A program made the translations under genes and the position numbers. A stretch of DNA of 64,000 bases from Stenotrophomonas oahuensis. GTDB lineage: Bacteria; Pseudomonadota; Gammaproteobacteria; Xanthomonadales; Xanthomonadaceae. Positions 35,615 to 44,980 of the stretch are shown here, in pieces. The stretch's first letter is position 1. The number at the start of each line of letters is the position of its first letter. Under the pieces are notes generated by a model that was given only the letters and a program-made list of their open reading frames with translations, did no database searches and was not told the DNA's origin. The stretch spans positions 3,342,501 to 3,406,500 of the forward strand of contig NZ_CP115541.1 of assembly GCF_031834595.1 (NCBI RefSeq). Reading direction: 5' to 3'.

Positions 35615-36822
35615 CAACCACTCAACGCTTCGGGCAACAACGCATCCACGAACGCTTCCGGATCAAACACACGCAGATCTTCCGGGCGCTCGCCAATGCC
35701 GGCAAACCGGATCGGAATCCCGAACTCACGCGCCAGCGCGAACACCACGCCGCCCTTGGCGGTGCCGTCCAGCTTGGTCACCACCAGGCCGGTCACGGTG
35801 ACCACGGCATGGAACTGGCGCAGCTGCGACAGCGCGTTCTGGCCGGTGGTGCCATCAATCACCATCAGCACTTCATGCGGTGCGGCGGGGTCGATCTTGC
35901 CCAGCACGCGGCGGATCTTGCCCAGTTCGTTCATCAGCCCGCCCTGGGTATGCAGGCGGCCGGCGGTATCGGCAATCAGCACACTGGTGCCCCGCGCCTT
36001 GCCGGCCTGCAGTGCGTCGAACGCCACCGACGCGGCGTCAGCGTTTTGGCCCTGGGCGACTACGGCCACGCCGTTGCGTTCGCCCCAGGCCTGCAACTGG
36101 GCCACGGCGGCCGCGCGGAAGGTATCACCCGCAGCCAGCATCAGGCTGTGGCCCTCATCCTTGAAGCGCTTGGCCAGCTTGCCGATGGTGGTGGTCTTGC
36201 CGACGCCATTGACGCCGACGGTCAGCACCACGAACGGCTTGGCGTTGCGGTCGATGACCAGCGGCTGGGACACCGGCTGCAGGATGGCGATCAGTTCGGC
36301 GCGCAGCGCGGCCTGCAGGGCGCGCGCGTCGGCGAACTCACGTGCCTTCATGCGCTTGCGCAGGCCTTCCACCAGTGCGGTGGTGGCGGTAACGCCGACG
36401 TCGGCGGTGATCAGCGCGGTTTCGATCTCATCCAGCAGGTCGTCGTCGAGCTTGGGATTGCGCGAGAACAGGCTGCCCACGCTACGTGCGAACACGCTGT
36501 TGCGCAGGCGGTCACGCCAGCCGGATTTGCCAGGGGCGGCCGGGGCGACCTCGTCGGTGACCTCCGGGGTGGCCAGCGGCTGGGCGGCTTCCTGGACGAT
36601 TTCGGTGGCAACCACGACCGGGGCGGTGGTCTGCACGGCCGGTTCGAGGGCGGGGGCGGCTTCGACCGGGGGGTGTTCCGGGATGGGGTCCGGCGTCACG
36701 TCCTCCGTCTGCGGGGCCGCGCCGGGAAACGCGGCCGCCAGCTCTTCGGCCGAATAATGCTGGGTCTTGGGCGCGTCCTGCGGCGCGTCCTGGGGCTTCT
36801 TGCGGCGGAAAAAACTGAGCAT
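35614..36822 (-). CDS. ftsY: signal recognition particle receptor FtsY
   Basis: A 402-residue GTPase that receives SRP-ribosome complexes at the inner membrane. The N-terminal acidic, Pro/Ala-rich A domain (MLSFFRRKKPQDAP to about 105) is followed by the N domain and the G domain with GVNGVGKTTTIGKLA, AAGDTFRAAAVAQL, ADTAGRLHTQ, VTKLDGTAKGG and FAGIGERPEDLRVF. Start at 36822 is set by the usual amphipathic MxxFF(R/K)(R/K)KK beginning. Its stop overlaps the mutY start. Confidence 0.97.
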   Translation of the reverse strand: MLSFFRRKKPQDAPQDAPKTQHYSAEELAAAFPGAAPQTEDVTPDPIPEHPPVEAAPALEPAVQTTAPVVVATEIVQEAAQPLATPEVTDEVAPAAPGKSGWRDRLRNSVFARSVGSLFSRNPKLDDDLLDEIETALITADVGVTATTALVEGLRKRMKAREFADARALQAALRAELIAILQPVSQPLVIDRNAKPFVVLTVGVNGVGKTTTIGKLAKRFKDEGHSLMLAAGDTFRAAAVAQLQAWGERNGVAVVAQGQNADAASVAFDALQAGKARGTSVLIADTAGRLHTQGGLMNELGKIRRVLGKIDPAAPHEVLMVIDGTTGQNALSQLRQFHAVVTVTGLVVTKLDGTAKGGVVFALAREFGIPIRFAGIGERPEDLRVFDPEAFVDALLPEALSG

Positions 36823-36955
36823 GGGCAAAAGGTGCTGATATTCAGAGGGATATGCTACCACCCGGGCCTGTCCGGCCCGCGTGCATTCAAGTTCCGTGGC
36901 CGGGTGCCGTTAACAGCCACGGAGGACCGCATCGTGCCGGTCCAGGGGGCATCGC

Positions 36956-37255
36956 ATGAGCAGCATCATGGCCATTGCCGGCAGTGGCATGCGCGCCGCC
37001 CAGCAGGGTGTGCAGGTCGCCGCGCACAACGTGGCCAATCTGCCAACCCCCGATGCCCAGCGGCTGCAGCTGCAGCGCAGTACCGCCGCCGAGGGTGGGG
37101 TGCAGACGTCGGTCGGCACCACCGTCGAAGACCCCGCCGCGCCTGTGGCCGACCTGCTCGCCGCGCGCACCGAGGTGCTGGCGTTCAAGGCCAACGCGAT
37201 GGTGCTGCGGCGTGCTGATGAGATGCTGGGAAGTCTGTTCGACCAGCGCGCCTGA
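36956..37255 (+). CDS. miniature flagellar rod/hook-like protein
   Basis: A 99-residue protein made of the two ends of a flagellar rod/hook protein with no middle. The N-terminal helix IAGSGMRAAQQGVQVAAHNV followed by ANLPT corresponds to the rod signature (S-x-M-x-x-x-x-x-x-x-x-x-x-N-[IV]-A-N), and the C-terminal helix VLAFKANAMVLRRADEMLGS matches the rod-protein C-terminus. FlgB/C/F/G/E are longer and sit in flagellar clusters; no flagellar gene is nearby. It may be a degenerate or specialised rod-like protein. Whether it is expressed is unknown; the start at 36956 has no strong ribosome site. Confidence 0.7.
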   Translation: MSSIMAIAGSGMRAAQQGVQVAAHNVANLPTPDAQRLQLQRSTAAEGGVQTSVGTTVEDPAAPVADLLAARTEVLAFKANAMVLRRADEMLGSLFDQRA

Positions 37256-37259
37256 CGGC

Positions 37260-37346
37260 GACGCACGACCAACGGTCGTGCGCTACCGGTTCCACCCCGA
37301 TATTGGTCGGTGTAACCCGGTAGGTACCGACCGTTGGTCGGTACGC
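37260..37346. repeat. SMAG/REP-like inverted pair
   Basis: Inverse unit GCACGACCAACGGTCGTGCG followed by CTACC (37260-37288), and direct unit GGTAGGTACCGACCGTTGGT with return arm (37319-37346), between convergent genes. Confidence 0.78.
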
Positions 37347-37347
37347 C

Positions 37348-39246
37348 TTACGCCGACAATTCCAACAACAGCTTGTTCAACCGCCGCACATACGCAGCCG
37401 GGTCCTTCAGCGAATCGCCCGCGGCCAGCGCCGCCTGATCGAAAAGCACGCGGCTGAGGTCGTCAAACCGGCCACTGTCGGTTTCCTGGTCCAGCTTGCC
37501 GATCAGCGGGTGGCCCGGGTTGAACTCGAACACCGGCTTGCTGTCCGGCACCTTCTGCCCGCTGGCTTCCAGGATCTGGCGCATCTGCAGGCCAAGATCC
37601 TGCTCGCCAATCGCCAGAATGGCCGGCGAATCGGTCAGGCGGTGCGACACACGTACATCAGCAACTTCGCCGCCCAGTGCGGTCTTCAGTCGTTCCACCA
37701 GCGCCTGCTTGTCCTTGGCGGCTTCTTCCTGGGCCTGCTTGTCCTCGGCGCTTTCCAGTGCGCCCAGATCCAGGTCGCCACGGGCGACGTCGACGAACGA
37801 CTTGCCGTCGAACTCGGTCAGGTAGCCCATCAGCCACTCGTCGATGCGGTCGGTGAGCAGCAGCACTTCGATGCCCTTCTTGCGGAACACTTCCAGGTGC
37901 GGGCTGTCCTTGACCTGGGTATGGCTCTCGCCGGTGAGGTAATAGATCTTGTCCTGGCCCTCGACCATGCGCCCGATGTAATCGGCCAGCGACACGCTCT
38001 GCTCGCCGCTGGCGTCATGGGTGGAGGCGAAGCGCAGCAGGCCGGCGACCTTTTCGCGGTTGCCGTAGTCCTCGGCCGGACCTTCCTTCAGCACCTGACC
38101 GAACTGCTTCCAGAACCCGGCATAGACCTCGGGCTTGTCGCTGGCCAGCTTTTCCAGCATGTCCAGCGAGCGTTTGGTCAGCGCGGACTTCATCGAGTCG
38201 ATGACCGGGCCGCTCTGCAGGATCTCGCGCGAGACATTCAGCGACAGGTCGTTGGAATCGACCACGCCCTTGATGAAGCGCAGGTACAGCGGCAGGAACT
38301 GCTCGGCCTGGTCCATCACGAACACGCGCTGCACGTACAGCTTCAGGCCCTTGGGCGCGTCGCGGTGATACAGATCAAACGGGGCGTGGCCGGGCACGTA
38401 CAGCAGCGAGGTGTACTCGAGCTTGCCTTCAACCTTGTTGTGGCTCCAGGCCAGCGGATCCTGATGGTCGTGGGCGGCGTGCTTGTAGAACTCCTGGTAC
38501 TCGGCGTCGCTGATCTCGGTGCGCGGACGGGTCCACAGCGCGCTGGCGCGGTTGACGGTTTCCCATTCAACTTCGGCCGGGGCGTCTTCGCCGTGGTGTT
38601 CCTTGACCATCTGGATCGGCAGGCCGATGTGGTCGGAATACTTTTTGATGATGCCGCGCAGACGCCAGCCATCGGCAAAGTCCTGCTGGTCGTCCTTCAG
38701 ATGCAGGACGATGCGGGTGCCGCGGTCGGCCTTGTCGATGGTCTCGACCTCGAAGTCGCCTTCGCCGCGCGAGGACCAGTGCACGCCTTCGCTGGCGGGC
38801 AGGCCGGCGCGACGGGAATACACGTCCACCTGGTCGGCGACGATGAAGGCGCTGTAGAAGCCGACGCCGAACTGGCCGATCAGCTGCGAGTCCTTCTTCT
38901 GGTCGCCGGAGAGCTGACGCAGGAAGTCACCGGTGCCGGACTTGGCGATGGTGCCGAGGTGGGCAATGGCGTCGTCACGGCTCATGCCGATGCCGTTGTC
39001 GTCGATGGTCAGGGTGTGCGCGACGGGGTCGAAGCTGACCTGGATGCGCAGCTCGCCACCGTTTTCCAGCAATGCGGGCTGGGTGAGCGCTTCAAAGCGC
39101 AGCTTGTCGGCGGCGTCGGCGGCGTTGGAGATCAGCTCGCGAAGGAAGATTTCCTTGTTGGAGTACAGCGAGTGGATCATCAGCTGCAGCAGCTGCTTCA
39201 CTTCGGTCTGGAAGCCCAGGGTCTGTTTCTGGCTTGGCTCGGTCAT
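37348..39246 (-). CDS. htpG: chaperone HtpG (Hsp90)
   Basis: A 632-residue cytoplasmic Hsp90. The GHKL ATP site is intact: [40 protein letters not shown] and [11 protein letters not shown], with the middle-domain catalytic Arg region [17 protein letters not shown] and a C-terminal dimerisation end. ATG at 39246 follows AAGGAG at good spacing. Divergent from rsmD; I looked for a sigma32 promoter and found only a -35-like CTTGAAAA. Confidence 0.97.
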   Translation of the reverse strand: MTEPSQKQTLGFQTEVKQLLQLMIHSLYSNKEIFLRELISNAADAADKLRFEALTQPALLENGGELRIQVSFDPVAHTLTIDDNGIGMSRDDAIAHLGTIAKSGTGDFLRQLSGDQKKDSQLIGQFGVGFYSAFIVADQVDVYSRRAGLPASEGVHWSSRGEGDFEVETIDKADRGTRIVLHLKDDQQDFADGWRLRGIIKKYSDHIGLPIQMVKEHHGEDAPAEVEWETVNRASALWTRPRTEISDAEYQEFYKHAAHDHQDPLAWSHNKVEGKLEYTSLLYVPGHAPFDLYHRDAPKGLKLYVQRVFVMDQAEQFLPLYLRFIKGVVDSNDLSLNVSREILQSGPVIDSMKSALTKRSLDMLEKLASDKPEVYAGFWKQFGQVLKEGPAEDYGNREKVAGLLRFASTHDASGEQSVSLADYIGRMVEGQDKIYYLTGESHTQVKDSPHLEVFRKKGIEVLLLTDRIDEWLMGYLTEFDGKSFVDVARGDLDLGALESAEDKQAQEEAAKDKQALVERLKTALGGEVADVRVSHRLTDSPAILAIGEQDLGLQMRQILEASGQKVPDSKPVFEFNPGHPLIGKLDQETDSGRFDDLSRVLFDQAALAAGDSLKDPAAYVRRLNKLLLELSA

Positions 39247-39355
39247 GGGGCGATGCTCCTTGAGGTCGATGGCGCGCAACGCGCGGCGGCTGGCTCAAGG
39301 GGTAGGGATGGATTGTCCCGTTTTCAAGCGGGCGCGGCACGGTATCCTCCCCGCC

Positions 39356-40479
<1,124 letters not shown>

Positions 40480-40482
40480 CAT

Positions 40483-40499
40483 CTGTCACACCCTGTCAT
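40483..40499 (+). promoter_or_regulatory. PHO-box-like direct repeat
   Basis: CTGTCAC (40483-40489) and CTGTCAT (40493-40499), the two half-sites of a PhoB box, but spaced 10 rather than the canonical 11 bp. It lies 34 bp upstream of the lipoprotein gene at 40534. Confidence 0.3.
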
Positions 40500-40533
40500 T
40501 CACATTCCAAGCATTACCAGAGGGAGGAAACCC

Positions 40534-41025
40534 ATGAACAACACCATGCGTGCCATGCTGATCGCGTCGTTCGCGCTGGCCTTCACCGCCTGCAAGAAGG
40601 AAGAAGCCGCACCGGTCGCCGAAGCCCAGCAGGCGCTGGTCGCCCCGGCCAAGGACGACGATGCAGGCTGGAAGAAGTACCTGCAGGCCGTGGCCATCCA
40701 GAACATGGGCAACATTTCCAACAGCCCGTTCCTGTACTACCTCTCGCCGGAATCGGATCCGGAGTTCCAGGCCAAGTACGACCGTCAGGTGGAAAGCGCC
40801 ACCGCCGCTGTCGCCCGTGGCGTGCAGCCGGGCAACATGCTGGCCTTCGGTTCGTCGGCTTCCTCGAAGATGGCCGACATGATCCAGGCCGTGTTCAAGG
40901 ACGTCGGCGCGGACTCGATGAAGGGTGTCCGCGTGGTGTTCATCGGCCAGGCCGCTGACAACGCCCGCGTGCAGTCGATCGTGCAGCCGACCGGTGCCGA
41001 GTACATTTTCGTCGAAGCCAAGTAA
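40534..41025 (+). CDS. putative lipoprotein, function unknown
   Basis: A 163-residue protein with signal MNNTMRAMLIASFALAFTAC (lipobox FTAC), then KKEEAAPVAEAQ and a compact domain. Notable stretches are YLQAVAIQNMGNISNSPFLY, GNMLAFGSSASSKMADMI and MKGVRVVFIGQAADNARVQS, ending in EYIFVEAK. A strong ribosome site (GAGGAAACCC) precedes it. I do not recognise the family. It stands between coaD and the ferredoxin gene with a PHO-box-like repeat upstream. Confidence 0.75.
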   Translation: MNNTMRAMLIASFALAFTACKKEEAAPVAEAQQALVAPAKDDDAGWKKYLQAVAIQNMGNISNSPFLYYLSPESDPEFQAKYDRQVESATAAVARGVQPGNMLAFGSSASSKMADMIQAVFKDVGADSMKGVRVVFIGQAADNARVQSIVQPTGAEYIFVEAK

Positions 41026-41151
41026 GCCGTGCCCTGGCGGCCACGCTTTCGGGCGTGGCCCGGGCGGTTTCCCTGCGGGAGCCGCCGATGACCGGCCAGC
41101 GCCACGGCGTTGGCCGGCTTTCCTCTGCCGGCACTGGCGTGGAGTAACGCC

Positions 41152-41433
41152 ATGTCGCTGAAAATCAACGAGCTCTGCGTCAACTGTGACGTATGCGAGC
41201 CGGCCTGTCCCAACCAGGCCATTTCGATGGGTGAAACCATCTACGTGATCGACCCTGCACGCTGCACGGAATGCGTGGGGCACTTCGACGAACCGCAGTG
41301 CGTGGTCGTCTGCCCGGTGGAATGCATCGATCCCGATCCGGACATTCCGGAAACCCAGGAACAATTGCTGGCCAAGCTGTTTGGGCTGCAGCGTGATCAT
41401 CCCGAACTCTATGTGGAGTCTCCGTCCGAATGA
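41152..41433 (+). CDS. YfhL-type 2[4Fe-4S] ferredoxin
   Basis: A 93-residue ferredoxin. The first cluster motif is CVNCDVCEPACPNQAI; the second is CTECVGHFDEPQCVVVCPVEC, with the enlarged spacing between second and third Cys typical of the YfhL/Allochromatium type and associated with a low-potential cluster. Start at 41152, nine bases after a GGAG. The stop overlaps ggt by 4 bp. Confidence 0.94.
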   Translation: MSLKINELCVNCDVCEPACPNQAISMGETIYVIDPARCTECVGHFDEPQCVVVCPVECIDPDPDIPETQEQLLAKLFGLQRDHPELYVESPSE

Positions 41434-43166
41434 AAACCCCGTCGCGTCGCTGGTTGTTGCTGGTCCTGCTGTGGACCCCGTTTGCCTGGGCGGCACAGCC
41501 GGCCGCCACCACGCTGGCGAAGCACCCTGACGGTGCTGCCATCGCCAGTGGTCACCACCTGGCCACGGAAGCGGGCATGGAGATCCTGGCCAAGGGCGGC
41601 AATGCGTTCGATGCAGCGGTGGCGGTGTCTTCGACCCTGGCGGTGGTGGAGCCGATCAGCTCCGGCTTGGGCGGCGGTGGCTTCTTCCTGCTGCACGACG
41701 CGAGCACCGGCAAGGACGTGATGCTGGACGCGCGCGAGACCGCGCCGGCGGCGGCAACGCCTGCAGCCTTCCTGGACAAGAACGGCAACCTGGACCGAGA
41801 CCGCTCGGTCAACGGTGCGTGGTCGGCGGGGATTCCCGGTCTGCCGGCGGCGCTGGTGGAACTGTCGGCCAAGCACGGCAAACTGCCGCTGCAGACCTCG
41901 CTGGCCCCGGCGATCCGGATCGCGCGTGACGGCTTCCCGGTCTATGCGCGCATGGCCAAGGGCTATGCGTCACGCCGCGAGGTAATGGAGCGTTACCCCG
42001 GAACGCGCGAGGTGTACCTGCGCAACGGCAAGCCGATTGCCGAAGGCGACGTGTTCAAGCAGCCGGAGCTTGCGCAGACGCTGGAGCGCCTCGCGGCCGG
42101 TGGTTTTGACGGCTTCTATAAGGGTCAGACCGGCAAGCTGCTGCTGGCCGGGGTAAAGCAGGCGGGCGGGCGCTGGACGGCGGAAGAGCTGGCCGGCTAC
42201 CGCGTGAAGCAGCGCGAACCGATCGTGTTCAACTACCGCGACTGGAAGATCACCACGGCGTCGCCGCCGTCGTCCGGTGGCATCGCGCTGGCGTCGATGC
42301 TGCAGATTCTGGAAGGCTGGGACATCAAGCAGATGGATGCGGCGCACCGTACGCATCTGGTGGTGGAAGCGATGCGCCGTGCGTTCCGTGACCGCACCTT
42401 CTTCCTGGGCGATCCGGACTTCGTGCAGATTCCGCAGAAGGTGCTGACCAGCAAGGATTACGCGCAGGGCCTGCGCGCGACCATCCATCCGGAGAAGGCG
42501 ACCCCGAGCGACCTGCTGTCGGGCAACCCGACGCCGCTGGAAGACGACGAAACCACGCACTTCTCGATCATTGACGGGCAGGGCAACCGCGTGGGCGCGA
42601 CCCAGACGGTGAACCTGCTGTACGGCTCGGGCCTGATTCCGTCGGGAACGGGCGTGCTGCTGAATAATGAGATGGACGACTTCGCGCTGAAGCCGGGCAC
42701 GCCGAACGCGTTCGGGGTGATGGGTTACGAGGCGAATGCACCGAAGCCGGGCAAGCGCATGCTGAGCTCGATGACGCCGACCTTCATGGAGTCGTCGGAC
42801 AAGGTGGTGGTGCTGGGCACGCCGGGCGGCAGCCGGATCATCACCATGGTGCTGCTGGGGGTGCTGGGCTACGACGATGGCCTGGACGCACAGCAGGTGG
42901 CGGCGTTGCCGCGCTTCCATCACCAGTGGCTGCCGGATGTGATCGAGGCGGAGAGCAATACGTTCGACGAGGCGACGATCAAGCAGCTGCAGGCAATGGG
43001 CCACAAGATCGACCTGCCGGGCAACAGCGCGGCGGGAGGCCGCGGTTCCAGCCACGTCTGGGGCAACCTGCAGACGGTGGAATGGAACCGCGCCAGCAAC
43101 CAGCTCAGCGTAGGCAGCGACCCGCGCAACCCGGTGGGTTCCGGCGCGGTCTCGAACTCCCCCTGA
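41430..43166 (+). CDS. ggt: periplasmic gamma-glutamyltranspeptidase
   Basis: A 578-residue Ntn-hydrolase hydrolysing or transferring gamma-glutamyl groups of glutathione. The signal peptide is RRWLLLVLLWTPFAWAA. The autocleavage nucleophile Thr is the second Thr of DDETTHFSIIDGQGN; GLGGGGFFLLHD, ETAP (substrate Arg/Glu region), SSMTPTF and GTPGGSRIITMV are also diagnostic. Translationally coupled to the ferredoxin gene. Cleavage should give a large and a small chain of about 380 and 200 residues. Confidence 0.95.
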   Translation: MKTPSRRWLLLVLLWTPFAWAAQPAATTLAKHPDGAAIASGHHLATEAGMEILAKGGNAFDAAVAVSSTLAVVEPISSGLGGGGFFLLHDASTGKDVMLDARETAPAAATPAAFLDKNGNLDRDRSVNGAWSAGIPGLPAALVELSAKHGKLPLQTSLAPAIRIARDGFPVYARMAKGYASRREVMERYPGTREVYLRNGKPIAEGDVFKQPELAQTLERLAAGGFDGFYKGQTGKLLLAGVKQAGGRWTAEELAGYRVKQREPIVFNYRDWKITTASPPSSGGIALASMLQILEGWDIKQMDAAHRTHLVVEAMRRAFRDRTFFLGDPDFVQIPQKVLTSKDYAQGLRATIHPEKATPSDLLSGNPTPLEDDETTHFSIIDGQGNRVGATQTVNLLYGSGLIPSGTGVLLNNEMDDFALKPGTPNAFGVMGYEANAPKPGKRMLSSMTPTFMESSDKVVVLGTPGGSRIITMVLLGVLGYDDGLDAQQVAALPRFHHQWLPDVIEAESNTFDEATIKQLQAMGHKIDLPGNSAAGGRGSSHVWGNLQTVEWNRASNQLSVGSDPRNPVGSGAVSNSP

Positions 43167-43172
43167 TTGGGT

Positions 43173-43207
43173 GGGATGGGCGTCCCGCTTCGTGGACGCT
43201 CCATCCC
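43173..43207. terminator. hairpin after ggt
   Basis: GGGATGGGCGTCC pairs with GGACGCTCCATCCC with one mismatch, just after the ggt stop. No clear T-run, so termination is uncertain. Confidence 0.45.
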
Positions 43208-43253
43208 GTCACGCCTATCGAATTATTAACGCGCGCCGCCGGATAATTTACCC

Positions 43254-44141
43254 ATGAAACTATGGTCGATCCGCGGTAACTCACAAAAGCTCGATGGCGG
43301 CGCGATGTTCGGCAATGCGCCGCGCGCGGTGTGGGAGAAATGGGCTGCACCGGACGATCTCAACCGGATCGAACTGGCCTGCCGCGCGCTGCTGGCCAGT
43401 CCGCTGGCGGGCAAGACGGTGTTGTTCGAAACCGGCATCGGCGCGTTTTTCGAACCAAAGCTGCGCGACCGTTACGGCGTGCAGGAATCGCGGCATGTGC
43501 TGATCGAATCGCTGCGCGAAGCGGGCTTCGAGCACGAAGACATCGACGTGGTGGTGCTCAGCCATCTGCACTTCGACCATGCGGGCGGTCTGCTGGCTCC
43601 GTGGAGTGAAGGGCGTGAGCCGGAACTGCTGTTCCCGAATGCGACCTTCCTGGTCGGTGCTGAGCACTGGGCGCGTGCGCTGCAGCCGCATCCGCGTGAT
43701 CGCGCGAGTTTCATTCCGGAGCTGCCGCAGCTGCTGCGTGACAGCGGGCGGCTGGAGATTGTCGAGGGGCCTTACTCGAAGGCGCTGGGGCAGAGTGTGC
43801 GTTTCAGTTTCAGCGACGGGCACACGCCGGGCCTGATGCTGGCCGAGATTGTCGGGCCGGAGCAGGTAGATGGTCAGCCGCGGGGTGGGGTGGTGTTCTG
43901 TGCCGATCTGATTCCGGGCCGGTCATGGGTGCATGTACCGATCACGATGGGCTACGACCGCAATGCGGAGTTGCTGATTGACGAGAAGCGCAGCTTCCTG
44001 GAAGACAAACTGGCGCGCAACGTGCACCTGTTCTTTACCCACGACCCGCAGGTGGCGCTGGCGCAGGTGGTGCGTGATGACAAGGGGCGGTTTGGTACCG
44101 CGCACGAGCTGGGCGAGTTGAAGGCGCGCGCGTTGGCGTGA
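43254..44141 (+). CDS. metallo-beta-lactamase-fold hydrolase
   Basis: A 295-residue MBL-superfamily protein. The dinuclear metal motif is [13 protein letters not shown] (HxHxDH); further ligands are probably His in FSDGHTPG, Asp in [12 protein letters not shown] and a C-terminal His in LFFTHDP. This arrangement resembles quinolone/lactone and acyl-homoserine-lactone-type hydrolases, but no substrate can be assigned. Stands alone between ggt and the convergent upp; no signal peptide, so cytoplasmic. Confidence 0.85.
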   Translation: MKLWSIRGNSQKLDGGAMFGNAPRAVWEKWAAPDDLNRIELACRALLASPLAGKTVLFETGIGAFFEPKLRDRYGVQESRHVLIESLREAGFEHEDIDVVVLSHLHFDHAGGLLAPWSEGREPELLFPNATFLVGAEHWARALQPHPRDRASFIPELPQLLRDSGRLEIVEGPYSKALGQSVRFSFSDGHTPGLMLAEIVGPEQVDGQPRGGVVFCADLIPGRSWVHVPITMGYDRNAELLIDEKRSFLEDKLARNVHLFFTHDPQVALAQVVRDDKGRFGTAHELGELKARALA

Positions 44142-44159
44142 CCGGTGCAGGCACATTCC

Positions 44160-44184
44160 GCAGCCACGCAGGGCGTGGCTCTAC
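44160..44184 (-). repeat. SMAG/REP-like unit
   Basis: GCAGCCACGCAGGGCGTGGC then TCTAC, inverse of the unit at 35580-35603, between convergent MBL and upp genes. Confidence 0.75.
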
Positions 44185-44202
44185 GGCTCTCTCACATCGC
44201 GG

Positions 44203-44838
44203 TTACCCCGCCACGCGCGTCCCGAAAATGCGATCACCCGCATCGCCCAGGCCGGGCAGGATGTAACCCTTGTCGTTCAACTGCGCATCAATGGCCGCGG
44301 TATAGATCTCCACATCCGGGTGCGCGGCCTGCACGGCGGCAATGCCCTCCGGTGCGGCGACCAGGAAAATACCCTTGATCCGGCGTGCACCGGCGCGCTT
44401 GAGCATGTCGATGGTGGCGATCAGGGTGCCGCCGGTGGCCAGCATGGGGTCCAGAATCAGCGCGTCGCGCTCTTCCAGGCGGCCGGTCAGGCGCTCGAAG
44501 TAGGGCACCGGCTGCAGGGTCTCTTCGTCGCGCTGCAGGCCGACCACGCTGACGCGGGCGGCGGGGATCAGCGACAGCACGCCGCCCAGCATGCCCAGAC
44601 CGGCGCGCAGGATCGGCACCAGGGTGATCTTGGCCCCGGCAATGCGCTGCACGGTTACCGGGCCGGCCCAGCCCGCCATCGTGTGGGCCTCGGTCTCGAG
44701 GTCGGCGGTGGCCTCGTAGGCCAGCAGTTCACCCAGTTCGTTGGCCAGTTCGCGGAAGTCCTTGGTGCTCAGGGACGCGTCGCGCATCAGGCCGATCTTG
44801 TGCTGCACCAGCGGGTGGCGGACTTCAACGATTTTCAT
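44203..44838 (-). CDS. upp: uracil phosphoribosyltransferase
   Basis: A 211-residue salvage enzyme converting uracil and PRPP to [23 protein letters not shown] is the typical N-terminus; [10 protein letters not shown] and the PRPP loop [18 protein letters not shown] are diagnostic, as is the C-terminal [17 protein letters not shown] that closes over uracil. Start at 44838. Divergent from the TonB receptor gene. Confidence 0.96.
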   Translation of the reverse strand: MKIVEVRHPLVQHKIGLMRDASLSTKDFRELANELGELLAYEATADLETEAHTMAGWAGPVTVQRIAGAKITLVPILRAGLGMLGGVLSLIPAARVSVVGLQRDEETLQPVPYFERLTGRLEERDALILDPMLATGGTLIATIDMLKRAGARRIKGIFLVAAPEGIAAVQAAHPDVEIYTAAIDAQLNDKGYILPGLGDAGDRIFGTRVAG

Positions 44839-44980
44839 GACAGGGGCAACCAAGGGCGGGGAAGGGGCCATTTTAGCGAACCGGCGTCGCAATCCTCCAA
44901 ACCTTGCGACTGAATGTCACGTTCATGAAACCTGGCGGACATACCGTGCTGACCCAATCTTTACACCGTTGGGACTTCCC

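Noticed and set aside
39303..39328. Possible sigma32 promoter of htpG (CTTGAAAA on the minus strand)
   Set aside because: The -35-like element is good, but the only CCAT-like -10 is about 9-10 bp away, too close for sigma32 spacing.
44891..44980. PHO box upstream of the TonB receptor
   Set aside because: One half-site-like TGTCAC is present, but no second half-site at 11 bp spacing could be found.
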